A stretch of DNA of 64,000 nucleotides from JBEVOS01 sp964564595 (GTDB taxonomy: Bacteria; Pseudomonadota; Alphaproteobacteria; Caulobacterales; Aquidulcibacteraceae): positions 6,159-70,158 of the forward strand of contig CAZMCA010000001.1 in NCBI GenBank assembly GCA_964564595.1, written 5' to 3'. Position 1 is the stretch's first letter. Every line of letters begins with the position of its first letter. The notes under the pieces are model-generated. The model was not told where the DNA came from and ran no database searches. It was given only the letters and a program-made list of their open reading frames with translations. The translations under genes were made by a program, and so were the position numbers. Positions 34,320 through 42,745 of the stretch are shown here, piece by piece.

Positions 34320-34598
34320 ATGTTCAAGCGCCACGCTAAAGGCACGCCGGAACGGCGGCCCCGTCACGAGATCGACCGGAATTATTTCGTCGGCGATATT
34401 CTGATCAAAACCGGCGTCGCGGCCGGCGTCGTTATCGGTCTCATCACGCTGCTCACGCCGTTCACGCTGCGCAGCGCGATCGATGATGGGATGTACGATT
34501 ACCTCGCCGTGATGGGCGGTTTCGGCGCGATCGGGCTTGCGGCGTTTCTCTACGGCCGGTTCCTGCGCCGCCAAGCCACGCACTGGGACTTCGACTAG
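34320..34598 (+). CDS. Small inner-membrane protein
   Basis: A 92-residue protein with a basic N-terminus (MFKRHAKGTPERRPRHEIDR) and two transmembrane segments (about 33-54 and 64-83). A short positively charged C-terminus ends HWDFD. It starts after a GCGGGG stretch. No family recognised. Confidence 0.65.
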   Translation: MFKRHAKGTPERRPRHEIDRNYFVGDILIKTGVAAGVVIGLITLLTPFTLRSAIDDGMYDYLAVMGGFGAIGLAAFLYGRFLRRQATHWDFD

Positions 34599-34661
34599 CG
34601 CGCCGCCGCGCCGCGGGGTTGACCTCGCGGGCACGACAGACGAGGGTCCGCGCTCTCTAGT

Positions 34662-35096
34662 ATGGAGCCGGTCTTGAACGCAGCTGAATGCACGCGTGTG
34701 GGCGAATATCTGAGCGCCCTTTTGGGATCGCCGTCGATTGCCGTGAAATCCAAGGGCACGGACGAAGCCGACGTGCTTGTCGGAGGCAAGACAGTCGCGT
34801 CGCTGCTGCGCGATGAAGACGAAGGCGAACTCAGCTATTCGATCAGCCTCGCGGTGCCGCGCAAAGCGGGCGCGGCGAAGAACGCGCCGATCGATGAGAA
34901 TGAGCGCGCGCGCCTGCAACTCGTGCTGCGCGATGTGCTGGGCGCTGGCCAGCTCAGTGTGCGCGCTCGGCCGCGCAAAGCCGATTCCGCGGAAGTGTAT
35001 GTCGGCGAGGAATTCATCGGCACGATCTCGGCCGACGAAGACGAAGGCCAGGTGCTGACGATCTCCGTGCTCGATATCGATCTGGACGGCGAGTAG
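34662..35096 (+). CDS. DUF3126 protein, tandem-duplicated form
   Basis: A 144-residue cytoplasmic protein. The C-terminal half (about 78-144) matches DUF3126, a ~70-residue alphaproteobacterial family: ERARLQLVLRDVLG, RPRKADSAEVYVGEEFIGTI, EDEGQ and SVLDIDLD. The N-terminal half (1-75) repeats the pattern in degenerate form: CTRVGEYLSALLGSPSIAV, EADVLVGGKTVASLLRDEDEGELSYSI. So two DUF3126 units are fused. Function unknown. A TTG at 34674 with GGAG upstream is an alternative start. Confidence 0.78.
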   Translation: MEPVLNAAECTRVGEYLSALLGSPSIAVKSKGTDEADVLVGGKTVASLLRDEDEGELSYSISLAVPRKAGAAKNAPIDENERARLQLVLRDVLGAGQLSVRARPRKADSAEVYVGEEFIGTISADEDEGQVLTISVLDIDLDGE

Positions 35097-35119
35097 GGGC
35101 GCCACTCCCCCGCAATATG

Positions 35120-35154
35120 AAAACGGCCGCCCTCGCGAGCGGCCGTTTTTTGTT
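35120..35154 (+). terminator. Rho-independent terminator
   Basis: An 11-bp stem (AAAACGGCCGC / GCGGCCGTTTT) with an 8-nt loop is followed by more Ts. It lies between the convergent DUF3126 and phoH genes; the A-run on the other side could let it work for both strands. Confidence 0.88.
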
Positions 35155-35171
35155 GCGAAGTAGGGGACCTT

Positions 35172-35902
35172 CTACAAGACGCCCAGCATGCTCGCGACGA
35201 GCGGGTGGCGCACGATGTCCGCATCGCCGAGCCGCACGACCGCGACGTTCTTCACCTGCTCCAGCTTTTCCGCGACGCTGCCGAGGCCCGAGAGCTCAGG
35301 CAGCAGATCCGTCTGCGCTGGATCGCCGGTGACGACCATCGTCGAGTGCCAACCGAGGCGCGTGAGCAGCATCTTGATCTGCCCGTACGTGCAGTTTTGC
35401 GCTTCGTCGATCACCACGAACGCGTTGTTGAGCGTGCGGCCGCGCATGAAGCCAACCGGTGCGATTTCGATCAGCCCTTCGGCCATCAGCGCTTTCAAGC
35501 GTTTTGCCGAAAGGCGATCCTGCAGCGCGTCGTAGAGCGGGCGCNNNNNNNNNNGCCGGGCAAGAAGCCGAGCGACTCGCCGGCCTCAACCGCGGGCCGT
35601 GAGAGCACGATGCGCCCGACTTTGCCGGCTTCGAGCGCCTCGACTGCTTTGGCGATCGCGAGATAGGTTTTGCCGGTGCCCGCAGGCCCGAGTGCGAGCA
35701 CAAGAGAGTGCGCGTCGATCGCGCTCATCAGCGCCTTTTGCCCTTCGCTTTTGGCGCGCAGGTTTTTGACGAAACGCTGATCGCGGTCGTTGGCGGGAGT
35801 GTACCCGCCATACACCCCCTGGAGGGTGCGGTCGCGCTGGAAGTCCGGGACGGTCAGGACGCCATCACGAGTTGCGGCGCGGCGTTGGGTGCGTTTCGCC
35901 AT
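35172..35902 (-). CDS. PhoH-like ATPase; broken by assembly gap
   Basis: A P-loop ATPase of the PhoH family, linked with RNA metabolism. Visible motifs are Walker A GPAGTGKT, RPAVEAGESLGFLPG, then after the gap RPLYDALQDRL, the Walker B-type VVIDEAQNCT and VVTGDPAQTDL. Reading frames on the two sides do not match through 10 Ns. Comparison with the family segment GDxxEKxDPYLRP predicts that 29 nt are missing. The start at 35902 has AAGGAGA upstream. A terminator-like hairpin lies 29 nt before the start. Confidence 0.9.
35545..35554. other. Assembly gap (10 N) inside the phoH-like gene
   Basis: Ten Ns of arbitrary length between FLPG and RPLYDAL. Frame analysis requires a true gap length of 3n+2 nt. 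Confidence 0.95.
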
Positions 35903-36214
35903 AATGGTCTCCTTCTTGGAGTGCGGCGACAAAAAAGCCGCCGATTGGGAATCGGCGGCGGGCGGATCGAAGAACTGGGAATCGGAGGGAGAGGAAGGCC
36001 GGGCGGTGGAGTCGCTCTCGCGTCCGCTCCGCCCTGGAGATGCAGCTCTGAAGTTTGCGCTCCTGCGCTTTGCCTTCACGCGCTCTCCCCCGCTTGCGCC
36101 CTGTCGGGCTTGAGAGATGGAAACGACGCAGCGCCGTTCCTGATGTATGCAGTCTCAGCCGAGTGCGTTAACGCGACGTTTCGCGGGTGCGAAGTGTTTG
36201 TGACGGAGAAGCCG
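35903..36214. other. Divergent intergenic region, phoH / carbonic anhydrase-like gene
   Basis: These 312 bases hold the terminator-like hairpin at 35931-35959 and a GGGAATCGG sequence twice (from about 35947 and 35977). Promoters for both genes are expected here but none can be assigned with confidence. Confidence 0.5.
35931..35959 (-). terminator. Terminator-like hairpin in the phoH leader (possible attenuator)
   Basis: On the minus strand, GCCGCCGATT-CCC-AATCGGCGGC forms a perfect 10-bp stem with a 3-nt loop followed by TTTTTT. It ends 28 nt before the phoH start codon. No complete minus-strand gene lies immediately upstream, so it is either an attenuator for phoH or the terminator of an unannotated minus-strand transcript. 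Confidence 0.7.
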
Positions 36215-36757
36215 ATGCCGATTTTTGCTCTCGCCGATGCCGACCTTGAAGTGGAGGAAGACGGCGCCTGGTGGGTGGCGCCAGGCGCGATCCTCATCGG
36301 GCGCATCGTGTTGAAGAAGAACGCTTCCGTGTGGTTCAACGCCGTTCTGCGCGGTGACAATGAGCCGATCACCATCGGCGAAAATTCAAACGTCCAGGAT
36401 TGTTCGGTGCTCCACACCGACATGGGCGCGCCGCTTACGATCGGTAAGAATGTCACCATCGGGCACCACGCGATGCTGCACGGATGCACAGTCGGAGACG
36501 AATCGCTCATCGGCATCAAGGCGACGGTGCTCAATCACGCGGTGATTCCACGGCACTGCCTCGTCGGCGCGCACGCGTTGGTGACAGAGCGCAAGACGTT
36601 CGACGAAGGTCAGCTCGTCACCGGTTCACCGGCGAAGGCCGCGCGTCCGCTCGATGCGCCGCAAAAGCAGATGTTCGCGATGAGCGCGCACCACTACGTT
36701 GAGAACTGGAAGCGCTACGCGCGTGAGATGAAGCCGAGCCGCTACGAGCGCGGCTAG
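36215..36757 (+). CDS. Gamma-carbonic anhydrase-like hexapeptide-repeat protein
   Basis: A 180-residue left-handed beta-helix protein of the YrdA/PaaY type. Hexapeptide repeats run from about 20 to 120 (AILIGRIVL, SVWFNAVLRGD, LTIGKNVTIG). The zinc histidines of the family are present in VLHTD and GHHAMLHGC. It may hydrate CO2, but many homologues have no proven activity. The start has GGAG 7 nt upstream; longer readings have no conservation. Its stop shares CTAG with the next, convergent gene. Confidence 0.88.
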   Translation: MPIFALADADLEVEEDGAWWVAPGAILIGRIVLKKNASVWFNAVLRGDNEPITIGENSNVQDCSVLHTDMGAPLTIGKNVTIGHHAMLHGCTVGDESLIGIKATVLNHAVIPRHCLVGAHALVTERKTFDEGQLVTGSPAKAARPLDAPQKQMFAMSAHHYVENWKRYAREMKPSRYERG

Positions 36758-37293
36758 CGCTGCGGCGCCGTGGCCGGCGCGGGGCCGTTCCAAACATCCT
36801 TGATGCGCACGTCGATCTCGGGGCCCATGTTGAACCAGGCCAAACGATCGCGCGAGGCGTCGATCACGATGAAGCGGTCGCCCAATTGCAGCGTCTGCGA
36901 GATCGCGTTGCGCAGCGCGCCGGCGCTGTGACGCGTGCGCACGAGCCAGAGCCCGGGCGCGAGATCGACGACCACGCCCATCGATTCGAGCGCCGACATA
37001 AAGCGCGGATGCGCGCCGGAATTGATCTCGGCGTGAATGAAGAGGTTGCCGGCTTCGATCGCCGGCTTGGCGGCGGCGACCGGGCGCGCGGCGGGCGCAT
37101 CCTCGATCAAGCCAGGGAACGTATGCGCTTCGGCCCAAGGGCCTTCGGCGGCCTGCGCAACCATCGAATTGGCGCGCACGCGCTTTTCGGCGACAAAGCC
37201 GATCATCTGCTTGTCGCTATAGGGGCCGTAGCCTTGGCCGCGAACCTGCACCCACCAGGCGCCGCGCGCGGAGGTTTGGGGTTGATCGCTCAC
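36754..37293 (-). CDS. GYF_2-type domain protein, function unknown
   Basis: A 179-residue protein. The N-terminal 55 residues (WWVQVRGQGYGPYSDKQMIGFV ... GPWAEA) resemble the GYF_2 domain, often a protein-interaction module. A Pro/Ala linker leads to a second domain (about 80-165) that resembles nothing I can name (NLFIHAEINSGAHPRFMSAL, LWLVRTRHSAG). No signal peptide. It is convergent with the carbonic anhydrase-like gene, sharing CTAG at the stops. Confidence 0.65.
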   Translation of the reverse strand: MSDQPQTSARGAWWVQVRGQGYGPYSDKQMIGFVAEKRVRANSMVAQAAEGPWAEAHTFPGLIEDAPAARPVAAAKPAIEAGNLFIHAEINSGAHPRFMSALESMGVVVDLAPGLWLVRTRHSAGALRNAISQTLQLGDRFIVIDASRDRLAWFNMGPEIDVRIKDVWNGPAPATAPQR

Positions 37294-37416
37294 CGTTCGT
37301 GCTCCCGGTCTTCGCCAATCAGCTGAAGACAGTTAACCGCCCGCTGCGCCGGATGACGCAGCACGCAGGCAGGAGTGTGCAAGCTCCGCGCCAATGCAGA
37401 ACTTACGCGATTCACC

Positions 37417-38055
37417 TTACCGCACGGATCGGTTTGGGATGGGGCTCGAGCGTTGCTCGAAATCGATGGCGAAGCCGCCCTCGATGTAGCGGGAGACGCG
37501 CCCGTAAATGCCGCCGATGCGCACCCATGCGCCGAGCGCCGGCGGCGGCTGGCTGGTCTTGATCGCCATACCGACGAGCGAGAAGTCCAACACTTCGCCT
37601 TCGACGGTTGGGCCCGTTTCAGGGACGACCGAAGCAAGCGCACCTGCGCCAAGATGCTTGTGGGGCGTGCGTTCGATATCGCGGGCGATCTCTTTGCTCA
37701 TGAGCCAGGTCAGTAGTTCGGCGATCTTCTCGCGCTTGTGAGCCGTCGCAGAGAGCACGACCGCGAACTCCCCTGCCGCGATGTTGCGCACCACATGGCC
37801 TTCGAGGCGGCCGAGATCTTCCAAATAAAACACCACCCGGTCGCCTACCTTTACGGAAGCGGCGGCGGCGACGCGCATGTCGCCAGGGGAGATGTCAGCG
37901 CTGCGGCAATCATGCTCGGCGCCGTCTGCGCCCATCATCCGGCCGGTGAGGCCGACGGGCACGCGGCGATAGCGCCGGCGCTCAGCCGGGTCGTTGCGGC
38001 GCGACGTGTTCAGTTTCGTATAGACGTCAGCGAGGCTGAGCGCGGCGGCAGTCAT
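37417..38055 (-). CDS. Protein with two PilZ-like domains (c-di-GMP effector candidate)
   Basis: A 212-residue cytoplasmic protein. The first PilZ-like unit has the arginine motif RRRYRR (26-31) and DISPGD (54-59), where the last Gly of DxSxxG is Asp. The second unit has a full DFSLVG (157-162) but no clear RxxxR. PilZ domains bind c-di-GMP, made here by PleD, so this is a plausible local effector. The start at MTAAAL is chosen; upstream in-frame sequence is antisense to the GMC gene. Confidence 0.75.
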   Translation of the reverse strand: MTAAALSLADVYTKLNTSRRNDPAERRRYRRVPVGLTGRMMGADGAEHDCRSADISPGDMRVAAAASVKVGDRVVFYLEDLGRLEGHVVRNIAAGEFAVVLSATAHKREKIAELLTWLMSKEIARDIERTPHKHLGAGALASVVPETGPTVEGEVLDFSLVGMAIKTSQPPPALGAWVRIGGIYGRVSRYIEGGFAIDFEQRSSPIPNRSVR

Positions 38056-38172
38056 AGGGCGATTAATGAAGCCCTTACGGTAATGAACCCTTAACAGCGG
38101 CTCCGAAACGAGACGTGGGTTGAAAATCGTGACGGCGCCGTCAACATGCGCGCCAATCAAAGGGAGCGTGAC

Positions 38173-39834
38173 GTGACGGCAGCGGACGGGCGGTACGATT
38201 ATGTGATCGTGGGTGCGGGCAGCGCAGGCTGCACGCTGGCGAACCGGCTGACGGCCGACCCCAACATCAAAGTCGCGCTTCTGGAAGCGGGCGGCAACGA
38301 CAAGAGCTTGCTCGTGCGCATGCCCGCGGGCGTTGGCTCCATCATGAAGGCGAAGGGCCCGTACAACTGGGGCTTCTGGACGACGCCGCAGAAACATCTG
38401 AACGATCGCAAGCTCTGGTGGCCGCGCGGCCGCGGCTGGGGCGGTTCTAGCTCGATCAACGGCATGATCTACATTCGCGGCCACGCGCGCGATTACGATC
38501 AGTGGCGCCAGATGGGCCTCACCGGGTGGGGCTATCGGGACGTGCTCCCCTATTTCAAGCGGAGCGAGAACAACGAAGACGGCGGCGATGCATGGCGCGG
38601 CGAGGGCGGCCCGCTCTGGGTGTCGCGACCCGAGCCTGGCTCGCCACTCTATAAGGCGTTCATCCAAGCGGGCGCAGCGGCTGGCTATAAAACGACGCGC
38701 GATTTCAACGGCTACCAGCAAGAAGGCATGGGGCCGTACCACCTGACGATCAAAGACGGCGAACGCTGGAGCGCGGCGGCCGCCTATCTGCGCCCAATCA
38801 TCGGCAACCGGCCGAACCTCACGATCATCTCCAACGCGCGCGCGACGAAGGTGATCATCGAGCGTGGCATGGCCGTGGGCGTCGAATACGTCGTCGGCCG
38901 CAACGTGCAGAAAGTGTTCGCGAGCGCCGAGGTGCTGCTCACCAGCGGCGCCGTGCAATCGCCGCACCTGTTGCAGCTGTCAGGCGTTGGCCCTGCCGAT
39001 CACTTGAAGGCGAACGGCATCAACGTCGCGCTCGACGCGCCGGAAGTCGGCGCAAACTTGCAAGATCACCTCGATGTCTCGGTGATCTACGAATGCACCA
39101 AACCGATCACCGTCTATTCGCTCACCAAGGGCGCAAAACAGGGCCTCGTCGGTCTGAACTACATGCTGCGCAAGCAAGGGCCGGGGCGCACCAATCACCT
39201 GCATTCCGGCGCGTTCCTGAAAACGCGCGGCGAACTCGACCGGCCGGATATCCAGCTGCACTTCGTCGGCGCTATCATGATCGACCACGCCAAGGTCGCG
39301 CCCGATCGCGATGGCTTCACCATCCACGCGTGCCAACTGCGCCCCGAGAGCAAGGGCACAGTGCGCCTCGCCTCGAGCGATCCGCTCGCCGATCCGGCGA
39401 TCGATGCGAACTACCTCGAGAGCGAACTCGATCGCCGCACCATGCGCGACGCTGTGCGCATGGTGCGCGACATTGTCGGGCGCGAGCCGATGAAAGCGTA
39501 TCGCGGGCCGGAGATGCGCCCGGGCGCCGGGATCGTCGGCGACGCCGATCTCGATGCGTGGATCCGCCAAACGGCGGAGACGATCTATCATCCTGTCGGC
39601 ACCGTGCGCATGGGCGCCGATCCCAAAGCGCCGGTCGATGCCGAACTGCGCGTGCGCGGCATTGAGAACCTGCGCGTGATCGATGCGTCGGTGATGCCCA
39701 CGCTGATCGGCGGCAACACCAACGCGCCGACGATCATGATCGCGGAGAAGGCGGCCGATATGCTGCTCGGCAAGCCGGTGCTCGCGCCGGAAGACGCGCC
39801 GATCGAAGAAGACGCCGCCGACCGCGCCGCCTAA
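38173..39834 (+). CDS. GMC family oxidoreductase (choline dehydrogenase-like)
   Basis: A 553-residue FAD flavoprotein oxidising alcohols. The FAD-binding GAGSAG is near residue 14, GMC signature 1 is in GRGWGGSSSINGMIYIRG, signature 2 in GAVQSPHLLQLSGVGP, and the catalytic His in TIYHPVGTVRMG. Similar to BetA/AlkJ, but the substrate is not evident. The GTG start at 38173 has AAAGGGAG upstream; ATG 38146 lacks a good site. The C-terminus is acidic (EDAPIEEDAAD). Confidence 0.9.
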   Translation: MTAADGRYDYVIVGAGSAGCTLANRLTADPNIKVALLEAGGNDKSLLVRMPAGVGSIMKAKGPYNWGFWTTPQKHLNDRKLWWPRGRGWGGSSSINGMIYIRGHARDYDQWRQMGLTGWGYRDVLPYFKRSENNEDGGDAWRGEGGPLWVSRPEPGSPLYKAFIQAGAAAGYKTTRDFNGYQQEGMGPYHLTIKDGERWSAAAAYLRPIIGNRPNLTIISNARATKVIIERGMAVGVEYVVGRNVQKVFASAEVLLTSGAVQSPHLLQLSGVGPADHLKANGINVALDAPEVGANLQDHLDVSVIYECTKPITVYSLTKGAKQGLVGLNYMLRKQGPGRTNHLHSGAFLKTRGELDRPDIQLHFVGAIMIDHAKVAPDRDGFTIHACQLRPESKGTVRLASSDPLADPAIDANYLESELDRRTMRDAVRMVRDIVGREPMKAYRGPEMRPGAGIVGDADLDAWIRQTAETIYHPVGTVRMGADPKAPVDAELRVRGIENLRVIDASVMPTLIGGNTNAPTIMIAEKAADMLLGKPVLAPEDAPIEEDAADRAA

Positions 39835-39840
39835 GCGCGT

Positions 39841-40392
39841 TCAGAAGTCGTTATTGACGATGAGCCGGACGCCGCCGCCGGCGCCTTGGCGCGCGATCGG
39901 CGGGTGGAGCGAGCCCAGGCGCAGCTTCATGATCGGGCGGCCCTCGGTGAAAGCCTCCCCTCCCAGCGATTGAAAGAGCCCCAGGAAGCGATCGCCAAAC
40001 CGCGGCTCGACGCGGAGAGGGGTTAACAGGATTTCAGCGCCCAACTGGCGCCCGCCCGCTGCGTCGCCGATCACGCGCGCGATAGCGGGTTCGTTGGCGA
40101 GGGCGGCCGCGTCCATCAGCGCGGAGAGAAGCTTCACATCTTGGTCGAGCCAGAGGGCGGCGAAATCTTGCTCCTTAAGGTCGCGGCCGAAGAGGGGGAT
40201 TAGTTCGCCGCCGAAACTACGTAGCGGCCAGCGCCCGCTCGGCATGCGCTCGATCACGAACAGGCGCTCCAGCACCTGGTCGGCGCGGCCTTTCTTCGGC
40301 GCAGCCTCGGCTCCGGCCAAAGCGCGGCCGTAGGCGAGCAGCGCCCGCGTGTCGGGATGGAACGTCTCTTCACCAAGCATGTGCGCCGGCAT
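39841..40392 (-). CDS. PAS-domain protein (PAS_5 type)
   Basis: A 183-residue cytoplasmic protein resembling the PF07310 PAS family common in alphaproteobacteria: HPDTRALLAYGRAL, RLFVIERMPSGRWPLRSFGGELIPLFGRDLKEQDFAALW, then a second half ending in a variable tail. Probably a small sensor or adaptor; the ligand is unknown. The start is uncertain (40392 used; 40380 possible). An earlier ATG at 40539 would overlap the next gene's start. Confidence 0.68.
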   Translation of the reverse strand: MPAHMLGEETFHPDTRALLAYGRALAGAEAAPKKGRADQVLERLFVIERMPSGRWPLRSFGGELIPLFGRDLKEQDFAALWLDQDVKLLSALMDAAALANEPAIARVIGDAAGGRQLGAEILLTPLRVEPRFGDRFLGLFQSLGGEAFTEGRPIMKLRLGSLHPPIARQGAGGGVRLIVNNDF

Positions 40393-40537
40393 TTCCCTGA
40401 AGCCGGGTGGTTCCACGCAAGCACCGAACCGGAACCTCAAAGGCGAAACGCGCCTCAGGCCGGGAGCCATTCCCGCCCAGGGCGAGAGCTGGCCGCGCTC
40501 TTGCACCTCGCCAAGCGAACTTAACGAGGTAAGGCGC

Positions 40538-41317
40538 ATGACCGTTTCAGGTCGATACATTCTCATGGCCCTCGGGCTGCTCATGGCGGTGTTCGCCGCA
40601 CCGGGCGCGGCGTTCGCCGATTGCGTCGGCTGCAACCGCCCGCCGGTGGGGTGCCGCCAGAACTGCAACCCCACGCCGCCGCCCCCGCCGCCGTGCCACA
40701 ATTGTCGGCCCCCGCAAATCATCGTCCCGCCGCCTTACGTGCCGCCGCCGAGCATCGTGGTGGTTGGCGCCGGCGCGCACGCGCAAGCCAGCGCCACCTC
40801 GATCGCCATCGCCAACGTCCGTGCGGGTGATGTCGTTGTCCGCACTGGCGGCGGCTATATCGGCGGCTCGATCGACGCAGGCGTGAGCGGCATGGCGCTC
40901 GCGGTCGCTGAAGCGGCCGTCGAAACGCAATCCTTTGATCGCATGCTCGCGCTCCAGGCCATCTGCCTCGACGATACGGGCACGCCCCATCCGGCCTCGC
41001 AGGTGTTCGGCGAACGTGACGTGCGCGAAGGCTATGCCGGTGAAATCTACCGCTGCATGGCCGGCACGCGCATGCGCTACACGATGGACGGCCGCAGCTA
41101 CGATTGCGCCCGTGGCGAAGCGCTCTGGCACGAGAACGGCGTTCTGACGTGCCGCCCGCAGATCGCGCGCCGCCCGTGCAACGAGCGCTCGCTGCTCCGC
41201 CGTTTCGGCCCGGGCGAGAAGATGGTCCGCGTGCGTGAGACGCGCCAAGTCGCCCGCGAAACCCAGTTCAACGCGCAGATGACGATGGACGGGGGCGTTG
41301 GCCAATCCGTCTGGTGA
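40538..41317 (+). CDS. Secreted Cys/Pro-rich hypothetical protein
   Basis: A 259-residue protein with a signal peptide (GLLMAVFAAPGAAFA). A Cys/Pro-rich linker (DCVGCNRPPVGCRQNCN, runs of Pro) follows. A globular domain (about 85-259) contains six or more cysteines (AICLDDTG, EIYRCMAG, YDCARGE, LTCRPQ, RPCNE) that could form disulfides. Probably periplasmic or outer-surface. The ribosome binding site includes AAGG. No family recognised. Confidence 0.68.
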   Translation: MTVSGRYILMALGLLMAVFAAPGAAFADCVGCNRPPVGCRQNCNPTPPPPPPCHNCRPPQIIVPPPYVPPPSIVVVGAGAHAQASATSIAIANVRAGDVVVRTGGGYIGGSIDAGVSGMALAVAEAAVETQSFDRMLALQAICLDDTGTPHPASQVFGERDVREGYAGEIYRCMAGTRMRYTMDGRSYDCARGEALWHENGVLTCRPQIARRPCNERSLLRRFGPGEKMVRVRETRQVARETQFNAQMTMDGGVGQSVW

Positions 41318-41340
41318 GACGCGGCGTAAGCAACACGTTA

Positions 41341-41399
41341 CGGCCTCGATCCCTCGCGAGGCCGACCCCCGCCGTTCCCTCGCGGCGGGGGTTCTTCTT
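41341..41399 (+). terminator. Double hairpin terminator
   Basis: Two consecutive hairpins: CGGCCTCG/CGAGGCCG (41341-41364) and ACCCCCGCCG/CGGCGGGGGT (41365-41392), the second followed by TCTTCTT. Both 8-nt loops contain TCCCTCG. The second is a likely rho-independent terminator for the preceding gene. Confidence 0.75.
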
Positions 41400-41507
41400 G
41401 CCTGCGGCGCCCGGTCTCTGAGCGGGCCGCTTGCTCATGGCGGCGCCATGATTTTTGCTGGTGCGTTGGAGCGGCGGCGCCAGAACCGCGCCGGCCCGGG
41501 TGGAACG

Positions 41508-42710
41508 ATGAACTGGCTGCGCCTTGCCCCATTCTGCGCTGCAATGCTGGCGGCAGGCTGCGTCACGCCCGCGCGGATCGCGGGGCCCCCGCCAGCGCCC
41601 CGGGATGCGGCGCTCATCGGCTTTGCCTCCAGTGTGCGGGCCAATGGCAACGATCCGAACCTGCGCCGGGACATGACCGAAACGCTCGCGCGCCTGCGGG
41701 CCGCGTCGGACGGCTCGCTCGATATTCTGGCGCTCTCAGGCGGCGGCGCTGGCGGCGCGTTCGGCGCTGGCGCGCTGGTCGGGCTCACGCGCGCCAACGC
41801 GCGCCCGCAATTCGAAATCGTCACCGGCGTTTCGACGGGCGCGCTGATCGCGCCGTTCGCGTTCCTGGGTTCGCAGTGGGATCGGCAATTGGAAGAGGCC
41901 TACACCGGCCCGCTTGCGGAAAACGTGCTGCGCCGCCGTGGCCTCAGCGCGTTTTTGCGGCCAGGGCTCTTCTTCGGCGATCCGCTGCACCAACTCGTCG
42001 ATCACTTCGTCACGCCCGAGCTGATCGACGCCGTGGGCCGGGAGTCGCGGCGCGGGCGCATGCTGCTGGTGCAGACCACAAATCTCGACAATCAGGACGC
42101 GATCATCTGGAACCTCGGCGAGATCGCAGAGCGCGGCGGTGAGCCTGCGCGGCGCCTGTTCCGCGACGTGCTGGTCGCGAGCGCGAGCGTGCCGGGCGTG
42201 TTTCCTCCGGTGATGCTCGATGTCGATGCCGATGGGCAGATGATGCAGGAAATGCACGTCGATGGCGGCGTGACCGCGTCATTCTTCGTGATGCCGCAGA
42301 TCATCTCGCTGTGGGGCGAAGACCGCCTGCAGCAACTGAGCGGCGGCAACGTTTATGTCATCATCAATGGTCAGCTCGACAACCGCTTGCGCGCAACGCC
42401 GCTCAACACGATGCCGATCGTGTCGCGCAGCTTTGAAACCAACCAGATGTTTCAGGCGCGCTCGTCGCTGGCGCTGACCACCGAGTTCACCCGCCGCAAT
42501 CGCCTGAACTTCCGCTTCACGCGCATTCCGCGGGACTACGATTACAAAGGGCCGTTGGACTTCGACGGGCAGGCCATGCGTGATTTGTTCGACTTCGCCG
42601 AACACCAGGCTGAAACCGGCCAGCTTTGGACGACGCCCGAGCAATTCGTCGAGCAACTCGGCGATCCCGCGCAGGGGCCGCGCCGCGAGGAATCTCAGGC
42701 CGTCCGCTAA
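41508..42710 (+). CDS. Patatin-like phospholipase, lipoprotein
   Basis: A 400-residue putative outer-membrane lipoprotein lipase. The signal peptide ends in lipobox LAAGC (Cys18). The patatin oxyanion motif GGGAGG is at 78-83, the nucleophile S109 in GVSTG, and the catalytic Asp252 in VDGG. It is expected to hydrolyse phospholipid or other acyl esters. The start was chosen so that the lipobox falls at the right distance; earlier in-frame sequence overlaps the terminator. Confidence 0.87.
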   Translation: MNWLRLAPFCAAMLAAGCVTPARIAGPPPAPRDAALIGFASSVRANGNDPNLRRDMTETLARLRAASDGSLDILALSGGGAGGAFGAGALVGLTRANARPQFEIVTGVSTGALIAPFAFLGSQWDRQLEEAYTGPLAENVLRRRGLSAFLRPGLFFGDPLHQLVDHFVTPELIDAVGRESRRGRMLLVQTTNLDNQDAIIWNLGEIAERGGEPARRLFRDVLVASASVPGVFPPVMLDVDADGQMMQEMHVDGGVTASFFVMPQIISLWGEDRLQQLSGGNVYVIINGQLDNRLRATPLNTMPIVSRSFETNQMFQARSSLALTTEFTRRNRLNFRFTRIPRDYDYKGPLDFDGQAMRDLFDFAEHQAETGQLWTTPEQFVEQLGDPAQGPRREESQAVR

Positions 42711-42745
42711 CGGAACCTCGGGGCAATGCGCGCCGTTTGCCCCGC

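Noticed and set aside
35903..36079. N-terminal extension of PhoH from GTG 36079
   Set aside because: The frame is open and has a GGGGGAGAG upstream, but it runs through the terminator-like hairpin and is low complexity. ATG 35902 has its own AAGGAGA and fits PhoH length.
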